Of a stretch of DNA of 64,000 bases, positions 1 through 14,811 are shown in pieces. Origin of the DNA: Hymenolepis diminuta. Lineage: Eukaryota > Platyhelminthes > Cestoda > Cyclophyllidea > Hymenolepididae. The notes under the pieces are model-generated. The model made no database searches and had not been told where the DNA came from. It saw only the letters and a program-made list of their open reading frames with translations. The stretch is from the NCBI GenBank assembly GCA_900708905.1, contig CAADRB010000018.1, forward strand, positions 1,125,668 to 1,189,667, written 5' to 3'. Each line of letters starts with the position of its first letter. The stretch's first letter is position 1. The translations under genes were made by a program, and so were the position numbers.

Positions 1-2269
1 AACTCGTTCGCTTCCAATATTAGTCAGTATTATTCAAAAAAGGTGTACTTTCAGTACTTTTCAAGTAAAAATGCGAACAAATCTGTAACCTTAATACTCA
101 TCACACCGATGAGAGAAATGAAATTGAAATTTTAGCCAGTAAACCCTGAAAAGATGTCAATTAATTGTTTCTTTTGTTCTTTGAACCTATTCATCTTTGC
201 CCATTTTAAGACGTAACTTATGCAAACACAAAATTTCATAGAAAATAAAACTGATTATTAAATCACACTTCTCTGTTAAATTGCACTTTGAATGTCAATG
301 ACATGTGGACCTTAAAAATGGGAATAAGAGAGATCTATCGGGCCCATTGTTGGGAACTGATTGATTCTTATTTGTTCATTTGACAAAAGACGCAAAGTTT
401 TCAGTTCAATTTATCTTATCGTAATTTGGTTTTCTTTGCGTGAACATAGTTTTCAGGAACTCTCTGACGATGCATATTTTCTACCCTTCAAGATTCTGAT
501 TATTCATCCTCCTTTCTTTTTTTCTTGCCAGTATCCACAGTACCCATAGTCGGAGCTTATTTTCCTATGAGAAAATCTTTTGTTTCCTATTAGCTCCTAG
601 AAAGAGCATTCGTTTTGAATGAGCATATTCCTTAGCCTTAGTTAGTCGAGTTTTTACTAGCAGTTCCACTATTTGGACATAAGTAGTTTTAATTTATTAA
701 ACGTTTGATGAAATAGAAGCTGAGCTTCGTTAATGCTTTCGAAATTCATGTTCAGACGTATATTTCATTATGACCATTTACAATTTTGGTGCGTTTTAAC
801 CGGCTGAATAGCCTTAAAAATGTAAATAGCAGCTGCTAATTCACTAAAGAAACAATACTTTTGTCCATCTGTTATTTGTTAGCCCATGTTTGCTTCATAA
901 TCAATAAGTGTTTACCATTCTTTTACACAATTAACTTCATCTAATCACCTCCATAAGCTGCAATATTCAACTAAAGTTAAAAAACTTCAAAGAAAACATG
1001 GCTGTTAGAGGATAAACTTAAAGGCCACAGATAAGTCAGAAAGGATCACAAAATATCTGACCCTTTAAAATTCTATTCCACTCAATTCTGTGTAATTTCT
1101 GTACTATAACAAGTGAGATTTAACATCAAAATCTCCATGAATACTTCAAAATATTTCAGTAAAATTTTATCCTAATGAGAAGTGACAGAACAAGAAAGAG
1201 ATGGAAAAAGAGGAATAAACAAAAGCATAAAGCAACCGAAATACCGAAACTATGCAATGATAAAAGGAGATGTGAATAATAAAAGCTGGCTGGAAGATTT
1301 GGCTGTAAAATTTTGGTAGCAGAAAGGTGAGAGAAAAGAGTCGGGCGGAGGTACATTGAAACTAAAGTGTCCGGAAATATTTTTATCCACTTTAAATGAC
1401 TACGCTTTAGTAGCTTAAGGTTACTCAGACTAGTTTTCACAGAGCAAAGGATGGGGTCAAAAGGATACGGAGAATGCTTCGGGTATGGCTTTATAGTTAT
1501 CGAAATTTATTAAGAAAAATTAGAAATTATGAAATAATGTGTTCAATGTTATTTATTTTTATATCTATATCAAAAACAAACGTCACAGACTCATTACAGA
1601 AAATATTAACAACATTTGACATGGGCAGAGAGAAAGTATCCTTCAACCGCTTTTTTGTGAAACTCGCATTCTACTACCTCTATTGTTGGTCAGAAGGAAG
1701 TAGTAAAATTGGCTATCACGTGACCTTTATTATGTTAGACTTGTACTTTGATCGATGTGCCATCGGTTTCGGCATATTATGATTAAATTATGCAGAAAAA
1801 ATTGTCAATACTTCAGGATTTCTTCTATTGTAGTGTTAAGGGATATTAACTGATATCTATATGTTTATAAATGCTGAAAGTAATCATGGAAATATCTACT
1901 GGATGAGACCAAATTGTAAACGGAGATCCAAGTGAAGTAGTTAGGCATACATTGGAAGAATGGAGTTATAAATAAGAGTTGTATTGAAATCAAGAATATC
2001 TCAGCAAACGCAATTACCAAATCCGACCTTCTCTTGAAACAGGTCATAAACATACTTCTGTGAAAAATATGCCATCCTAGGCAATAGCTTCTTGTGCAGA
2101 AATTAATGGCAGTCTTCTATGGAAAACTATTTTTAAATAGTAAAACATTATGTTGGGATACCGCCGAGTGAAGTTTATCGGCATTCAGTGAATACATGTA
2201 TATATACATTGATTGATTGATACTTTGGTTAATTACGTATAGTGGTTCCTCAATGATCTCCCATCTTGA
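1..2269. other. AT-rich stretch without recognised genes
   Basis: Short frames only. A purine-rich tract at 1175-1315 is open on both strands but has no splice sites or motifs. Nothing else was recognised. Confidence 0.5.
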
Positions 2270-2304
2270 TGCAAATATTTAATATATTAAATTAAATATT
2301 TGCA
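2270..2304. repeat. Perfect 13-bp hairpin, possible MITE core
   Basis: TGCAAATATTTAA at 2270-2282 is repeated in reverse complement at 2292-2304 with a 9-nt loop. Weaker inverted similarity continues outwards (CCCATCTTGA against CATGATGGG, ACGTATAGTGG against CGTAGAAGTGA), about 2234-2360 in all. This would suit a decayed miniature inverted-repeat element. Confidence 0.35.
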
Positions 2305-2899
2305 TAAAATATCCTAGAGTTAGACATGATGGGTCACTTCTACGTTGACGGAGTTTATTTTCACGTAGTTTAGCGATCATAATAGCCTTTAACCAATGGG
2401 CAGAATCTTTTCGCTATGGATAAACTCTAGGAGTCTTTAGGCGCGGTACTTCACTTTTTCGACATCTTCACTACCATGGCTCCTAAATATCCATCGTAAT
2501 TCTCCAATGTATTTTAAGTCTAACTAACTCTTTGCCAATCCCGAACCCATAAATACTCACATATAATCTTGAATCCGATAACCACTTCCTCTACCTGCTA
2601 CCTCATTTATGTCACCACGTCAGATAAAAATATAATTATGATTAATTATTAAGTGCTTCCCTTTGACGAACTTAAAGTCTAATTTTATATTTTCTTTCCA
2701 CAATTATTGAAAATATCACTCACTCCTTAAATTGTTTAAGTGAACTAATATGGATTACATTATAGTGCACATAGTTCGGGGTGAATTGCGATATGTTATC
2801 GTTAAAACAACAAGTGCTTATGCTTTTTCCTTTTTGGCTAAAAATTAGCGAGGAAAGGTTAAAAAGAACGCAGCATTTAAATATTTATAAAAATTTTAT

Positions 2900-4400
2900 T
2901 GGATACTGATGAAATTGAACTTATCCTGAAGAAGACTGAACTTTTTTCGGAAAAAAGACAGGAAAATCATACGATGCTACTATAACTGTTTTCTAGATTG
3001 ATGAACATAAGAAGTGAAAAGTTGGATACTTCCATACTGAAACAATCTGCAAGCTCTTTGATCCTAAAAGATGATGAAATTCATTAAGACTCGGTAGCAA
3101 ATCAGACTTCCGCTAATTGGTTTGAAATGCGTGAGAATGTTTACTGAATAATCTCGCTGATGTCCCGGGTAACGCACAAGTTAGATCGCCATTACAGGAA
3201 GTTAGAGACAGCTGAAAATGAAAAGCTCAAAAGCGTCCTCCGTCCCAGGACTATTTCAAAACTTATTTTCGACGAAACTATCTCGATTTTCTTAATTAAG
3301 ACGAAAAGTCCTCTGAACTTTAAAAGTGGTTTAACTGTTTTCCGCTCACCTAAGAATATGATGAAGGGAGGATGACCTATGATGGCTACATTTTTTAAAC
3401 TTTGCGAAGGATAGTTTCAAATGTCTAGTGTGTTTGAATGGTCTTAGGGGACTTTGACAAACGTATGTCTGTTGTCCAATCCTCAGAATGATCCAAGAAA
3501 GGAATGACCTCATAATAGTGGATTTTGCCAATGAATACAGAAAAGTGGACATCAAGTGTGACATTGACATGAATCTGCAGAAATCTGGTGAGCAAAATTG
3601 TGTGAATCGAATTTCTTGTGAGGAATATCTTCGTGAAACTGGATCCCAGAATGTTACTTTTCTTCATTAAACTCTAACTGATTGCTGGCTATGTAAAAAT
3701 ATCCGCAATTTGTCCGATTTTGGCGGTATAACTATTTCACATTTGCAACTTATATAGCAAACGGGGACACAAGAAAGCAATGTGATGAATTAAACAGGAA
3801 TTTAGAAAGAGGATCGTTACCCAGAAAGTTAAATCAATGGTCAGTCAGGGGACAAAATTAATAGCCAACTCGAAGAAGTACATGAAGGGGAATGAAAATT
3901 CCCTGAAGAATTCCCACGAAAGCATTACGAAAACGAGCAGAAAAAAAGGAAAAATAGAAGTAGCATTCTAAACTAATTCCTATAATAGTCATTAAATGCT
4001 AAAAGCGTCACAATTGAATGCTGTCGGGAAAACGGAGAATGGAGATCTTCTTTTGAAATTGACGACGGATGCAGGTTTTCTCCTAGGTATTCGAAGTGAA
4101 CACCTCAAACCAGGAGAAAGGAAAAGAAAGAGCTTAGCTAAAAATAGGAGGGAGCAGTGCTAAGAAGGTTAAAAGCTGTACTTGATAACCTGGTGGAATA
4201 TCGTCAATGCAAATGGTAATGGGAAGGAGAAACTGACCAAAATTGCATCAATCACCTGAACGTACCGCAGGAAAAGGAACAAGTAACCAAGAATAGGATA
4301 CGGAAGCAGTTTAACTCTAAGTGAGTCCGTAGAAGTATACGAGGAAGGCGTATCTTAAGAGAGGAAGTACCAAAGTGAAACTATAAGCATGAATAACTAT
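2900..4400 (+). other. Slightly GC-richer stretch, possible decayed element
   Basis: Several plus-strand frames (3160-3375, 3488-3670, about 4010-4160) are Lys/Glu-rich and separated by stops, as expected of a degenerated transposon ORF1 or pseudogene. No motif lets me name it. Confidence 0.2.
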
Positions 4401-7400
4401 TAAGCATTTTCCCGTGACGAAATTAATTGTTTATCTTATGTTTTATTCTTCTTATTATTAATAATGACGCTTGGATTGAATAGCAAAAACGTTTTTGCCA
4501 TAACAATAAGAATTTGTGTTTTTTTCTTCTGATGGGGATATCAACTTGTGGATCGTAGAACACCGGCACTCTCACTCCAAATAATTCTGACAATAAACCT
4601 AGTTTTCCTTTTTCCTTCAAATTTGAGGTCAGGGCAATAACTTACTCTATCAGCTACGAAGTATTCCCTCCTTACGTTTGAGTCAATTTACTTCTTTAAA
4701 GTTGAGATAAGCTGTTCTAAAATCAGGTTATGATATCTTCTAAATACTGAAGGTGATAAAGTAAATGCGATAATGTAATAACCTGACCTTTTATGAATTT
4801 CTTTAGAAAATCTTTAAAGTGATATAAATTCTAGTGGCGCTGTTTTGAAGATATGGGTTAAATAAGACGATTTGCATTATCAAATTGAAGGATTTAACAG
4901 ATTCTCTGCCTTACGCGCCCCATAATTTTATAATTTAATCCATAATAGACTTGGTTACACAAAGTGACATCATACACGAGCAAAGGTCAAGCTAATTTAA
5001 CCATAAAGCCTTGACGCAATAATTATTGGCTATAGGATCTTACGTTTTGAGCCTTTTTATTGTACTTGCACCACAATTTAAAGCGAGGTAATAAGTGGTA
5101 TTCATTCAAATTCTGTTTAAATAATGTTCATCTTTGAAATGAAATTATTAAAATCATATGTTCATTTAGTTTGCAGTCTCCAAGTTAATCGCGGGTTATA
5201 AGGAATGAATGATACGTACATAAGAATGTATGTGTATGCATATATATTCTGAATGTAGTGTCCCAAAGAAAAGATAAATTTTGACAATTTAAAACCCTTG
5301 GCGAGAAACAACAATTTTACATGGTATTTCTACAATGGATTGGCCAGATGAGAGTTTGCAAGTAGTAGAGTGAATTGTATTTATAAAATGTGAAATGTCT
5401 GACTTGTGGGGTGAATTGATAAGCAGTACAAGGGAATGGTTAACAGTGCTTAAATCGAAATTCTATCACAATTAAGTTGTTCCTTTAAAAAGCCATTTAA
5501 AATTCTTTAATGAAAAGATATTTTTTTAAGATTAACTTCTGGCTACTACCGATATAACCTAAAAGCCTAATAGATCACTTTAGGCAAGAAGTGACCAAGA
5601 CCCAACTGGGTTGATAAAGATAACTGCATTATAAAAATAGTCTCTAATTTATCACAGTCTGTAAGACTATTTCTGTCTAACATGACATCATTCGGCATCC
5701 GTCGTTCGTTCTCTGCAACTCTGACTGAAAATATGACAAATTTTGTCTGTTACTGTTTAGCTAACGCATACAAAGTATGAGACATACGTTTATTATTGTG
5801 GCGCATTTCGGTGGAAACCTAATAAACAGGGATCTCGTTATTGACTTCGACACATTTTAATGATTGAGAACCTGAAAGGGAAGTTAATATAAATTTACTT
5901 GGTCAAAGTAACATTTTTGCTTGGTTGATTCACTGCCTATATTTATCTCAAACAAAGTAGAATAAATATTGAAAAAGGCAGAGGTTCAGCACCTCCAAGA
6001 AAGTTTATTAACCGAATAATGTATGCTTACTGTACTAAGATTAATGAAGGTTGTGTCACCGGGAATCACTTAAAATTTGTTGAAAATATAAATCACCAAG
6101 TGCGTTGTTATTAAGACATCGGAAGTAAGATAGACTGGGAAGCTCGCAACTTCGTGCTTGTCAGCGTGTGGATCAACAAGGAGGAGAGTGAGCAGTGAGA
6201 AGCATGACCTTCAGATATACTCAGTCACATTCCCCTTGTCAACAAATAGGGTCGTAGTAGCAAGATTTTCACTTCCTCCTAGCTTTACACTCTTTAACTC
6301 TTCTTCTTAGTACATCATTCTATCTTTCCTATGCTATAGACTAAAGTAACACCTATCCCAACAGTATATGGATTTCAGGAGTCTGACAGAGTTAGAATTA
6401 ACGAATTCTCGTACAGGACTAAAAGGGTACATCAGCCTTTTATAAAACCAGAAAAGTAAAATTTAATTCAGGTCATAGTTTTATTTGACAATCAGACAGG
6501 CAATGTGAGACTCATCATATTTACGGTGGAATTGATAAGGCATGTGTATTCTTTCTTAAATTTTGGAAACAGAGTAAGGGCTAAAACTTTATGAAACAGG
6601 ACCTTAAAATAGGGTTCGCTTGGTATCTTACTTGAAAAGGCCTATACGGATACTTTCAGTCTTCTGTGCTGAGACGCAGTATAAGTTATAATTTTGCTCT
6701 GCAACAAAGGAATGAGAGAGGGAGGAAAGAACAATAATAAGGAAAGTAAGAGGCATGAAAGCTTAAATAAATATTTAGGCAGTGTAAATAGACGCGAAAT
6801 TGTGTGAAACAGGGCCTTATAAGTTGAAGGGTTTGACCTAATTCAAGCGTTACCAGGTTACAATTTGTAGTCATCGTGCGTACATTACAAGATCTTCAAG
6901 GTCTTTTATCTTATTTATAAGATGCTCTTTAATAAATTCTTATTTAGGTCTCTCTTTCTAACAACATTTAGTCTCGTCTGTCTGTCAAATTTTCATGAAA
7001 ACATGTCAAATCAATACGTCCATATTAATAGGATATATGAAATTATACCACCAGATTTTGGCTATTATGGGTCAATTTTGCGCTGCCAAGGAATAAGAAG
7101 CATACCCGTCCTGTAAAACTAATGTTTTCTTCTATGTTTGAAGAGAAATTTGACTAAGTATCAAAAGCAAAGAATAATCGAAAGTCACTTTTCACTCATT
7201 TCACATTTCTGTAAGAATTAAATGTGATGAATTTAAATGTGTTAGGATGAAAGTCCAATTATCAAAATGTCAGCAATACATATTCTGTCCCATTTCATTT
7301 TTACTGCGAAAAATTGTGAACTTATCAAAGGCATTCAAAGGCATAAAGCGGTCTGCTTGCGCATGCTGGGAATGTTTTCGAAATATAGTTTTATGCCCGG

Positions 7401-8763
7401 TTGTAAAATGCGAAGTTATGATACTGCTATGACAAATTTTTATGTATTTTCAAAAATTATATATGAACAACGATTTTGAAATTTATGAGTTAATCGTTTT
7501 GGATAGTTTAATTTGTATATACCGTCGAAATAACTATTGGTGAAAGCCAAAAAGCGTAAAATTATCAATCTTAATTTAGTTATATCTAAAAAAAAACACA
7601 TTTTAAATTATATTTTAAAACAGTCTTCATTCTTTTCGAATTTTAAGTTAATTATACACGAACTTTTTTGCTGCATTTCAACTAATCCATTTCCTCTTTA
7701 TTTGAACTGTTTTGTCTGCATGAACATTTGCAGCTTTTAGTCAGAGAAAAGCATTAAAACTCGTGGAAAGGGAGAATAGTCCGATTTTAAGGGGAAGAAA
7801 GTGAAATAGAATTGAGATTAAAGGCATCAGAAGAACTCAATTTTATTTACGTCCTGTTTTCATAAGATCTATTATCTATCTATTTGGTTTAAAACATAAA
7901 ACATGTCTCATCAACCAACTAGTTTGACCTTACTGTTTTTACTTTACCTTACTGTTTAACTTGAGACATCATATATTCATAAGACTTAAATTAGGTTGAC
8001 TTTTGCTAGCATCATCACTGGACAATTACATTTCTCAGTCAAAGGGTCAGTTGGATCCGACATTGTAAATCACTAAGTTAGCGTGATCCGACTGTGCTGT
8101 CCACATTTCATGACCATTTAATTTCGTATGCAATGAAATAATCATAATTGTTCCACTAACACCAGACTTGCCACACTTTGGCCTCTTCATTGTCTCCTCG
8201 TCAACGGTTGCGGATCCTCAACATACGCCTTCACCCAGTTGTGTAAATTCGTTACCATTACTTAGGGTAATATAAGTCGCAACAGAATAAATTAATTTCA
8301 TGATTCAAACTTTGTGACGCAATAATATAACTTGCCCGCCTAAAAATTTTAAACCGAAAAAAGTTTATGATAACTCGCAAAACTTAGGAGCTGGAAGATA
8401 GATTAATCAATTGGCGACTTGATAGAACATGAACGAAAAACGACGAGAGAGGAAAAAAGAGAAGAAAGGAAATATCCAGATCAGAAAGATTTCTCGGGAG
8501 GTGCACGGGTTGCATTTTTATTGCAAATCTTGTTTAAGCATGAAGTTTGAAATTAACTATCCTTTATCATTTGACATGTAAGAATTAAATGAAAATATTT
8601 CAACATGCATTTGCTATGGTATGAAGTAAATTTTCCAACAAATGCAATCTTGATTAGCGTTTGAAATATCTACATTACATTGATATCATTATTACTTGAC
8701 AGAACATTGAGTAATCTCAGTTAAATATCAGGAAAAATTGGGACGGTATTACCAAACACTCAC
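4401..8763. other. AT-rich stretch without recognised genes
   Basis: No supported exons. A GTAAGT on the minus strand near 4641 has no convincing coding sequence before it. Short microsatellite-like words occur (GTATGTGTATGCATATATAT near 5228, CTATCTATCTATTT near 7875). Confidence 0.5.
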
Positions 8764-8820
8764 TTCAGAAACTTCGAACGCAGTGGATTGGAGCTTAATT
8801 AAAAGATTGGACAACAAATC
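8764..8820 (-). CDS. Putative 57-nt symmetric exon
   Basis: On the minus strand, TTCACATAACAG is followed by 19 in-frame codons (DLLSNLLIKLQSTAFEVSE) and a good GTGAGT donor. The exon is phase 0 on both sides. The peptide looks like an amphipathic helix. No flanking exons were found. Confidence 0.28.
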
Positions 8821-11800
8821 CTGTTATGTGAACTTATGAATATTGGGGCATGATACAAAAAATGTCGTATCAAACAAGTGAAAACTGAAAATTGGAATTC
8901 TAAACTAACTATGATTTTCTTGAAAATCTGATTTACTTTTCTAGTTCATAAATCAATCCATCTCGCTTCAGACTTTCATATATGATCTTTCCCGTTTTCC
9001 CTTTTTAAATGTCTTATAACTTTTAAAAACAGTAAATTCTTTCCTTCTCCGTTAATTTTAGCATAAATAGGCTACTAGGCCTCTTTTAAACTTTCGTGCT
9101 TTAGTGGGCGTTCAAATTAGTTGCAAATCTCATCACTAAGCCATCATCAGACTAGAGTGGTGACCGACATTGCAATGTTTAAAAATGGTGCTCTAATCAG
9201 GTAGATGAGCGTGTGAGTACGGATCAAGCATCTTGTAGCCAGTCGTAATTCAATATTCCACCATTGGATCTCTGAAATTCTAGCCATCTGCGACAATGCA
9301 AAAGGAATACACACTTTTCTCAACGGAAAATGTCAAAATGAGGGTAACATTTAACAAGGCAAATGAGGAATACAATAACGAAGAGGATCAAAACGAAACA
9401 GATGCACGATTTAGGGCATTAAAAGTATAAACATATTTAATTTATTGAAGCACAGTGTTGCCCATGTTCTCATAAAGGGATATGATTTCATGAACCTACT
9501 CTAGATTGAGATTATTCCGCAATAGTCATGTTTGTTTATTGCTTGATCTTACCCCCAATAATATTCATTCGAAATTGATTTAGCATATTACCTTCAAGAG
9601 TAGGTTAAAAGGACAAGGCAGAGATCCATAATATGGAAGGTAAACATTGTCAACATATTTTGGTTTCCCGCCATTTATAGGTTACATCAGCTATAGGAGT
9701 AATTGCTTATTTTAAATTATGAGATCGTTCTATATTACAGCGCTGAAGACAGTTGAATTAAGGCCACTCAAAATAATTGACTTTTAAAATAAGAGGAAAC
9801 TTTAACAAACTTTTACCTATTTTGAGCGATTCTTATAAAATTAGCGATATGTTAGACAGATATTAGTTGTCACATAGCCTGTGTTAAATTATGGGGTTTG
9901 AGATTTTATCGGCTTTTCCCAGTAATCAACTCCCCAAAATCATACGATCCTAAAAATATGAGATAAATATTCAGGATTTAATTTTTGCCAAATATTTAAA
10001 TAATAAATAAATGTATTTTGATACTGCAATCCATATTATTCTGGCAATTACAGAAAGTTCACTTTGAATAGTACATTTTCAGTTCTATCTAAAAGGAAAC
10101 ACATTTAATGCAAATCTCAAGTTTCCGTGAGATGTCCTATCGGTCATGTTGTGGGCTGTTACAAAAAATAAGGCGGAAGAAGAGATTCTAGTCAATTGAG
10201 TTGGCTTTGAATGAACAACAGCAGCCGTAACAGACAGATAGAGAGAAAGGAGGCCATAGATATGAGAGCTCCCAATTAAAAAGACTATGTTAACGGTATC
10301 AAGGTGGCGTCATTTTGTTGAGACCAAGTGAATTATATATATTGGTCAATTGTAGATGACACAGTCGGACCAATATTAATTGTAAACATCGAGTGTGCAT
10401 TAATGGCGTTGTAGCCTCGAAAACAGACACAGATCCCAGAAACGAGCAATAAAACGTAATTGCCTTAATAGTAGACTTTACCCCAAAATTATGCACGGCA
10501 ACGACCCTGAAACTTAGCGCGTTTTGACAGATACGTAAATTTTACGAATTATTACAATAAATAGCTGTTTTTTGATTTTGGGTTGAGATTTGAAGTTGTG
10601 TACCGAGAACGGCGCCTAAAGTGTAAATCATTGAGAATTTGCCTCACTGTCTCCTACCCTTATGACAAGAAAAGTTGCTTTTCATATCGTTGACAAGTTG
10701 CTCACTCAGACCATTGAGGTTAAACAAGAAGTGAAAATGGGAGATATTACGACACTTATGAAAGTCTTCAAATTGAGTAGAAGAGAACTGGGTGATGTTT
10801 CAGACATAATGACTTTTAGTACGCCATGATTGACGAATACCCGACGGAGGCTGTTAGTGATTGTATCAGATGTAGCAGACTTCATGGGTATAATCTCAGG
10901 CCACTTTGAATACAAATCGAATAGCACCGGATAGGAGATTCATCGAGTGGGCTCAGCAAGACAAATATCAGTTTGAGGAAGGAACTCTAGTTTGAGAGCA
11001 TATGAAATCCTGTTGATAAGAAAGTGCAACCTCGATTGCATTTTGTGGAGGCGTTTTTGACACTCTCTCATAGGCAAAAGGAGCAGGTTTAAATGGCCCA
11101 ATTTCTCCGATTCTTTTACCAGTGTCGATGGCTTAGGATGGAAAACGAACTTTGGTTTAAGTCGAGTGTGGTTGCACTGCCCAAGAAATTGTAAAGACTT
11201 CGCCCTGATGGACGATTTAGGAGTTCATGAAGGGGCAAAAGTACAAAAAACTTCCTTATATCCCTTTACGGGGCAAATTTCTGTTCGATGATCAAGCAGA
11301 TAAGATTTTAGAATCTTGTCTGAACCTTACTGGGCACAGTAAGGTTGGAGACAAGTCGTACTGGGACGACTTTTGGCGTGGAAGATTCCTTAGAGTGGGT
11401 AAGATTTGTTACCATTACAAAAATTCCGACTGGTGGCTTAAACTGGAGTTGCAGTAGGAAGCACTTTCAAAGGAGCATGTACAATCGGAGATCAAGTAAA
11501 ATTCTTAGACGACTTTGTGAGAAATAGTGGTTTTAGTCGTGTTAACAATATCATAAGACGTTTTAACTGCAATTTTTGCAGTAGGAACCTGAATTTCTGC
11601 GAATGAGCTCTCAATCATTTTGTAAAGAATTGAGCAGTGCACTAATTCTGAGAAACATAATACTCTTTTTTAATCTCTAGAATCTTCGTCGTGGTTACCA
11701 AAATAAAGCTTTGGTCTAAACTCTTGTGTTCTTCTTTTCGAACAACGATTGTTGTTGTTAACTGTCAACCCTATTGGCTACTCCTACAGGTTTTTAGAGT

Positions 11801-14800
11801 AAGAGGAAGTCTTAGGAATCAAAACAAAAAGGTATTAAGATCAAGACGACTCAAAGGCGATGAAAATTTCTCAAAGAACTGGTTTAAAAATAAAATAAAA
11901 TCGCTAAACCAAACATCAAGCTGACAAGAGAGGAGTTATTTAGAAGGAAAATGAGGCAAATGATTAGTGATGATTGAAGCAGTCGAGTACGAGGAGACTG
12001 ATAATTTCGCTCACTGAAAATCAATGAAGAAATTAAGTTTAGATCAACAGCCAATGGGAATAAATATCTGAAAATAGAGGGTTGATAACTGCAACTTTGA
12101 GGATAAAGGTAACTGTGAAGTGCCAGAATGTGATTATTTTACGGTACATAAATGTGTGCTAGTATTAGTAAAAAACATCCATTCATTTTTTGATATTTGC
12201 AGCACTTAAACAGAAGGAGAAGATGACATTCTAGATGGTGAAATGAAATATAGATTAGTTTCAAAAGTGAGTATAGATAAATATCTGCGGATATCTGATT
12301 CCATTTGTTATCTATATTTACATGGCGTTTGATTTCGCTGAATGCCTGCCATATTCCAAACACTCTGAGGAATGTATGGATTCAATATTCATGATTTAAA
12401 CTCTATAAAATTTTTAAATGCTGTCGATGGACATTTTATAGTACTAATTCTTATTTATTGAAATCTTATTAATGAACTATTTTGGGATTTGATCAATGTA
12501 TAAATTCGATGTTTATCATGTTGTCACCTACCACTGCCTAGGGAATTTGCAATTTCAGAATGCTCTTTGTTGAGCATCGTGAAAATAAATAATCTAATAA
12601 CGTGCACAAGTAAAGCAAAATTCAGAGTTTTAAAAATGAAATATTAACTTTGCTCATTAGAATATAAAATTTTAATAACCACGTATCACTTTATCAACTT
12701 TTCTCTGTTAAGCCAACATTAAAATTTTGTTTAAAACATTTATTGTTTTGTGTTCCAATTTTCCTTTGTAAATGTCGATATTCCTTGGTGCTAACCTAAG
12801 AGCATCAGGATACCGTTAACGCAGAGTAAATAAGTAATAAAGAAAGCAAAAATCAGTGGTTCTACAAATATCATTAACTTAACTTTAAAATTGCTTATTT
12901 TTTGCTATTAATTATTGGAAGAAAAAAAATATATTTAACATTGTTGGTTTTCCAATGTAGGGATTGGAATTCTAGATTTTCACACAGGTAACGATGAAAG
13001 AACAGGTGATCTTAAACCTTATTTTATGAAAATCAGGTCAATTTTCCCCAGTCGCCTTGGGAACTAATCAATCGAAATAAACATCTCAAGTATTAAGAAG
13101 GTGAGATTGACAAAAAACTGCAATGAACTCGTCTTGAAGAATTTTTTATTGTACTATTTTCCAATAAGCTCAGTATTAAAAATTCTACTATTTTCTTGCT
13201 CAGATCGCTATCATATAGATTTTTCGTGAGTGGTACAATGAGCAGTGTGTACACCTGCCATGTCAGTGATCATGGATTCAATTTCTATCGGCGTACGCCC
13301 AGTGTACCACATAGTCAGTCGCACCGGTTAAATATGGCTAATACGGATGGTGGTAGAATTTGAGTCTGTCATCAGCAAGGCTCCATGATGCTACTCTCTG
13401 CCCAAGACTAGCATTGGAAAATGTATTCCTAGATTGGCTCGAGATTATTATTATCCTACTGATAAAATTATGCCTTTTGAGCAGGATAAAGTATTTTCTT
13501 CCAATTCTAACACTTTTTACACCATTTACCAACTAACAATGAAGATTTGAATACGATGTAAATATTGTTCATTCAAATAATTGTAGAAAAACTAAACCTG
13601 GTCAGAAAGAGACCAAGAGACAAAGATAAGAAGTCAGTGAAAGATATGATATTAAATTTTGTGAATAACACGCTTATTTAAAGGGTGTTAGAATTCGCAC
13701 AATATTTCTTCATTTTCGTTAACTTTTGAAAATATACGGGAAATTGCGCGGTGCACTGGTAAACTCTAACAGGATAAACTGAATTAGGCCAATAATTCTC
13801 AAAACTTTTTTCTCAATTGCACCTTTTGCTCTATCTTCTATTACTGGAAGGAACTCAGACACGAGGAAACTTAGTATAGGCTACGAAAGTTTAGATGTGT
13901 GAACTATCATATATTTTTTTAATCTCTCATTAGTGTTAAGTTCCAATCTGATATATTCTGCAACGATGCCATATCCTAGTAATTTTTATCATGAGTATTA
14001 AAATAAATGCGTCAAAGTGCAATAAAATACACATAAATTGGAACTAAATGATCCAGTCCAGAACTCACGCATGAAACTGAAGTTCAAAGGATAATGACAA
14101 ACTATTAGGATCTCATAAACTGAACTCTTTTAATTTAGATTATAAACAAATCTATGCTCCTAAATTCAATTAATGTAAGAAGCTTGATCCACTTCTCTGT
14201 GTCATACCTTATTAGACTCCTTTGCCACTTCCTTTATTCAACGTTTTTGAAAAATAATAAAAATTATTTCAAAATTTTACCAATTTACAAACATTCATCT
14301 CCATTCCATACAGTCCGACTAGCTTTGCTAATTTTGAAAGGTTTAAGATATTTCAAAATAGGAAATATTATTCTTTACTAGCTAGATCCTCTAATAAAAT
14401 GAAAGTGGGAGTAATTAAGCCATCCATCTCTTAGACTCACTCAATTTTAGTTTTTGATTTTCTTCTGGCATAAGGCAACTGAATTGTAAAAAATGTGATC
14501 ATGAAGCCTTAAGAAAGTTTGAATTTAAATTCAGGAAAATCTGCGTTACTGTCTACAATTGTCTTTAAAATTATTCTCCAATAGAAATAGCTTTAAGGGT
14601 AAAGAGATGAAAATTGCAACTCCAGGTTCGGAAAGACATCTTTATATTTTACCTTTCTCCCTATTTGATAATTTTAATAGTTAAAGTTATGCACATTTAT
14701 ATCCAAATCGTATTCCTAACAGGAACATTAACTGACAAATCCTTCATAGACTCTTAGTGATTATAAATTTTAGTACCGAAAAACAGCTGAAATCAATTCA

Positions 14801-14811
14801 CAGAAGGTCCA
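8821..14811. other. Intergenic stretch with the integrase relic and fragments of old repeats
   Basis: Apart from the integrase relic (10640-10927) I see no genes. 10930-11930 is GC-richer and probably part of the same dead element, but untranslatable. Around 13220-13540 a GC-richer segment contains GGATTCAATTTC, a weak match to a pol III B box, as in a tRNA-derived SINE. Confidence 0.35.
10640..10927 (-). pseudogene. LTR-retrotransposon (Gypsy-type) integrase fragment, broken
   Basis: The minus strand reads DLYSKWPEIIPMKSATSDTI and then LRRVFVNHGVLKVIMS. This is the integrase core block around the first and second catalytic acidic residues (FDxYSKWPE...xFxxHGxPxxxxSDNG). The SDNG-type second-Asp motif is degraded to SETS, and the frame shifts soon after. 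No LTRs are recognisable next to it. Confidence 0.6.

Noticed and set aside
1156..1440. 94-codon minus-strand frame with hydrophobic end
   Set aside because: It is the complement of a purine-rich tract, is Phe/Leu/Ser-rich, and has no splice or promoter context. Such frames are expected in AT-rich DNA.
13215..13300. tRNA gene or tRNA-derived SINE
   Set aside because: GGATTCAATTTC is only a weak B box, no A box at the right distance, and the cloverleaf does not fold by eye.
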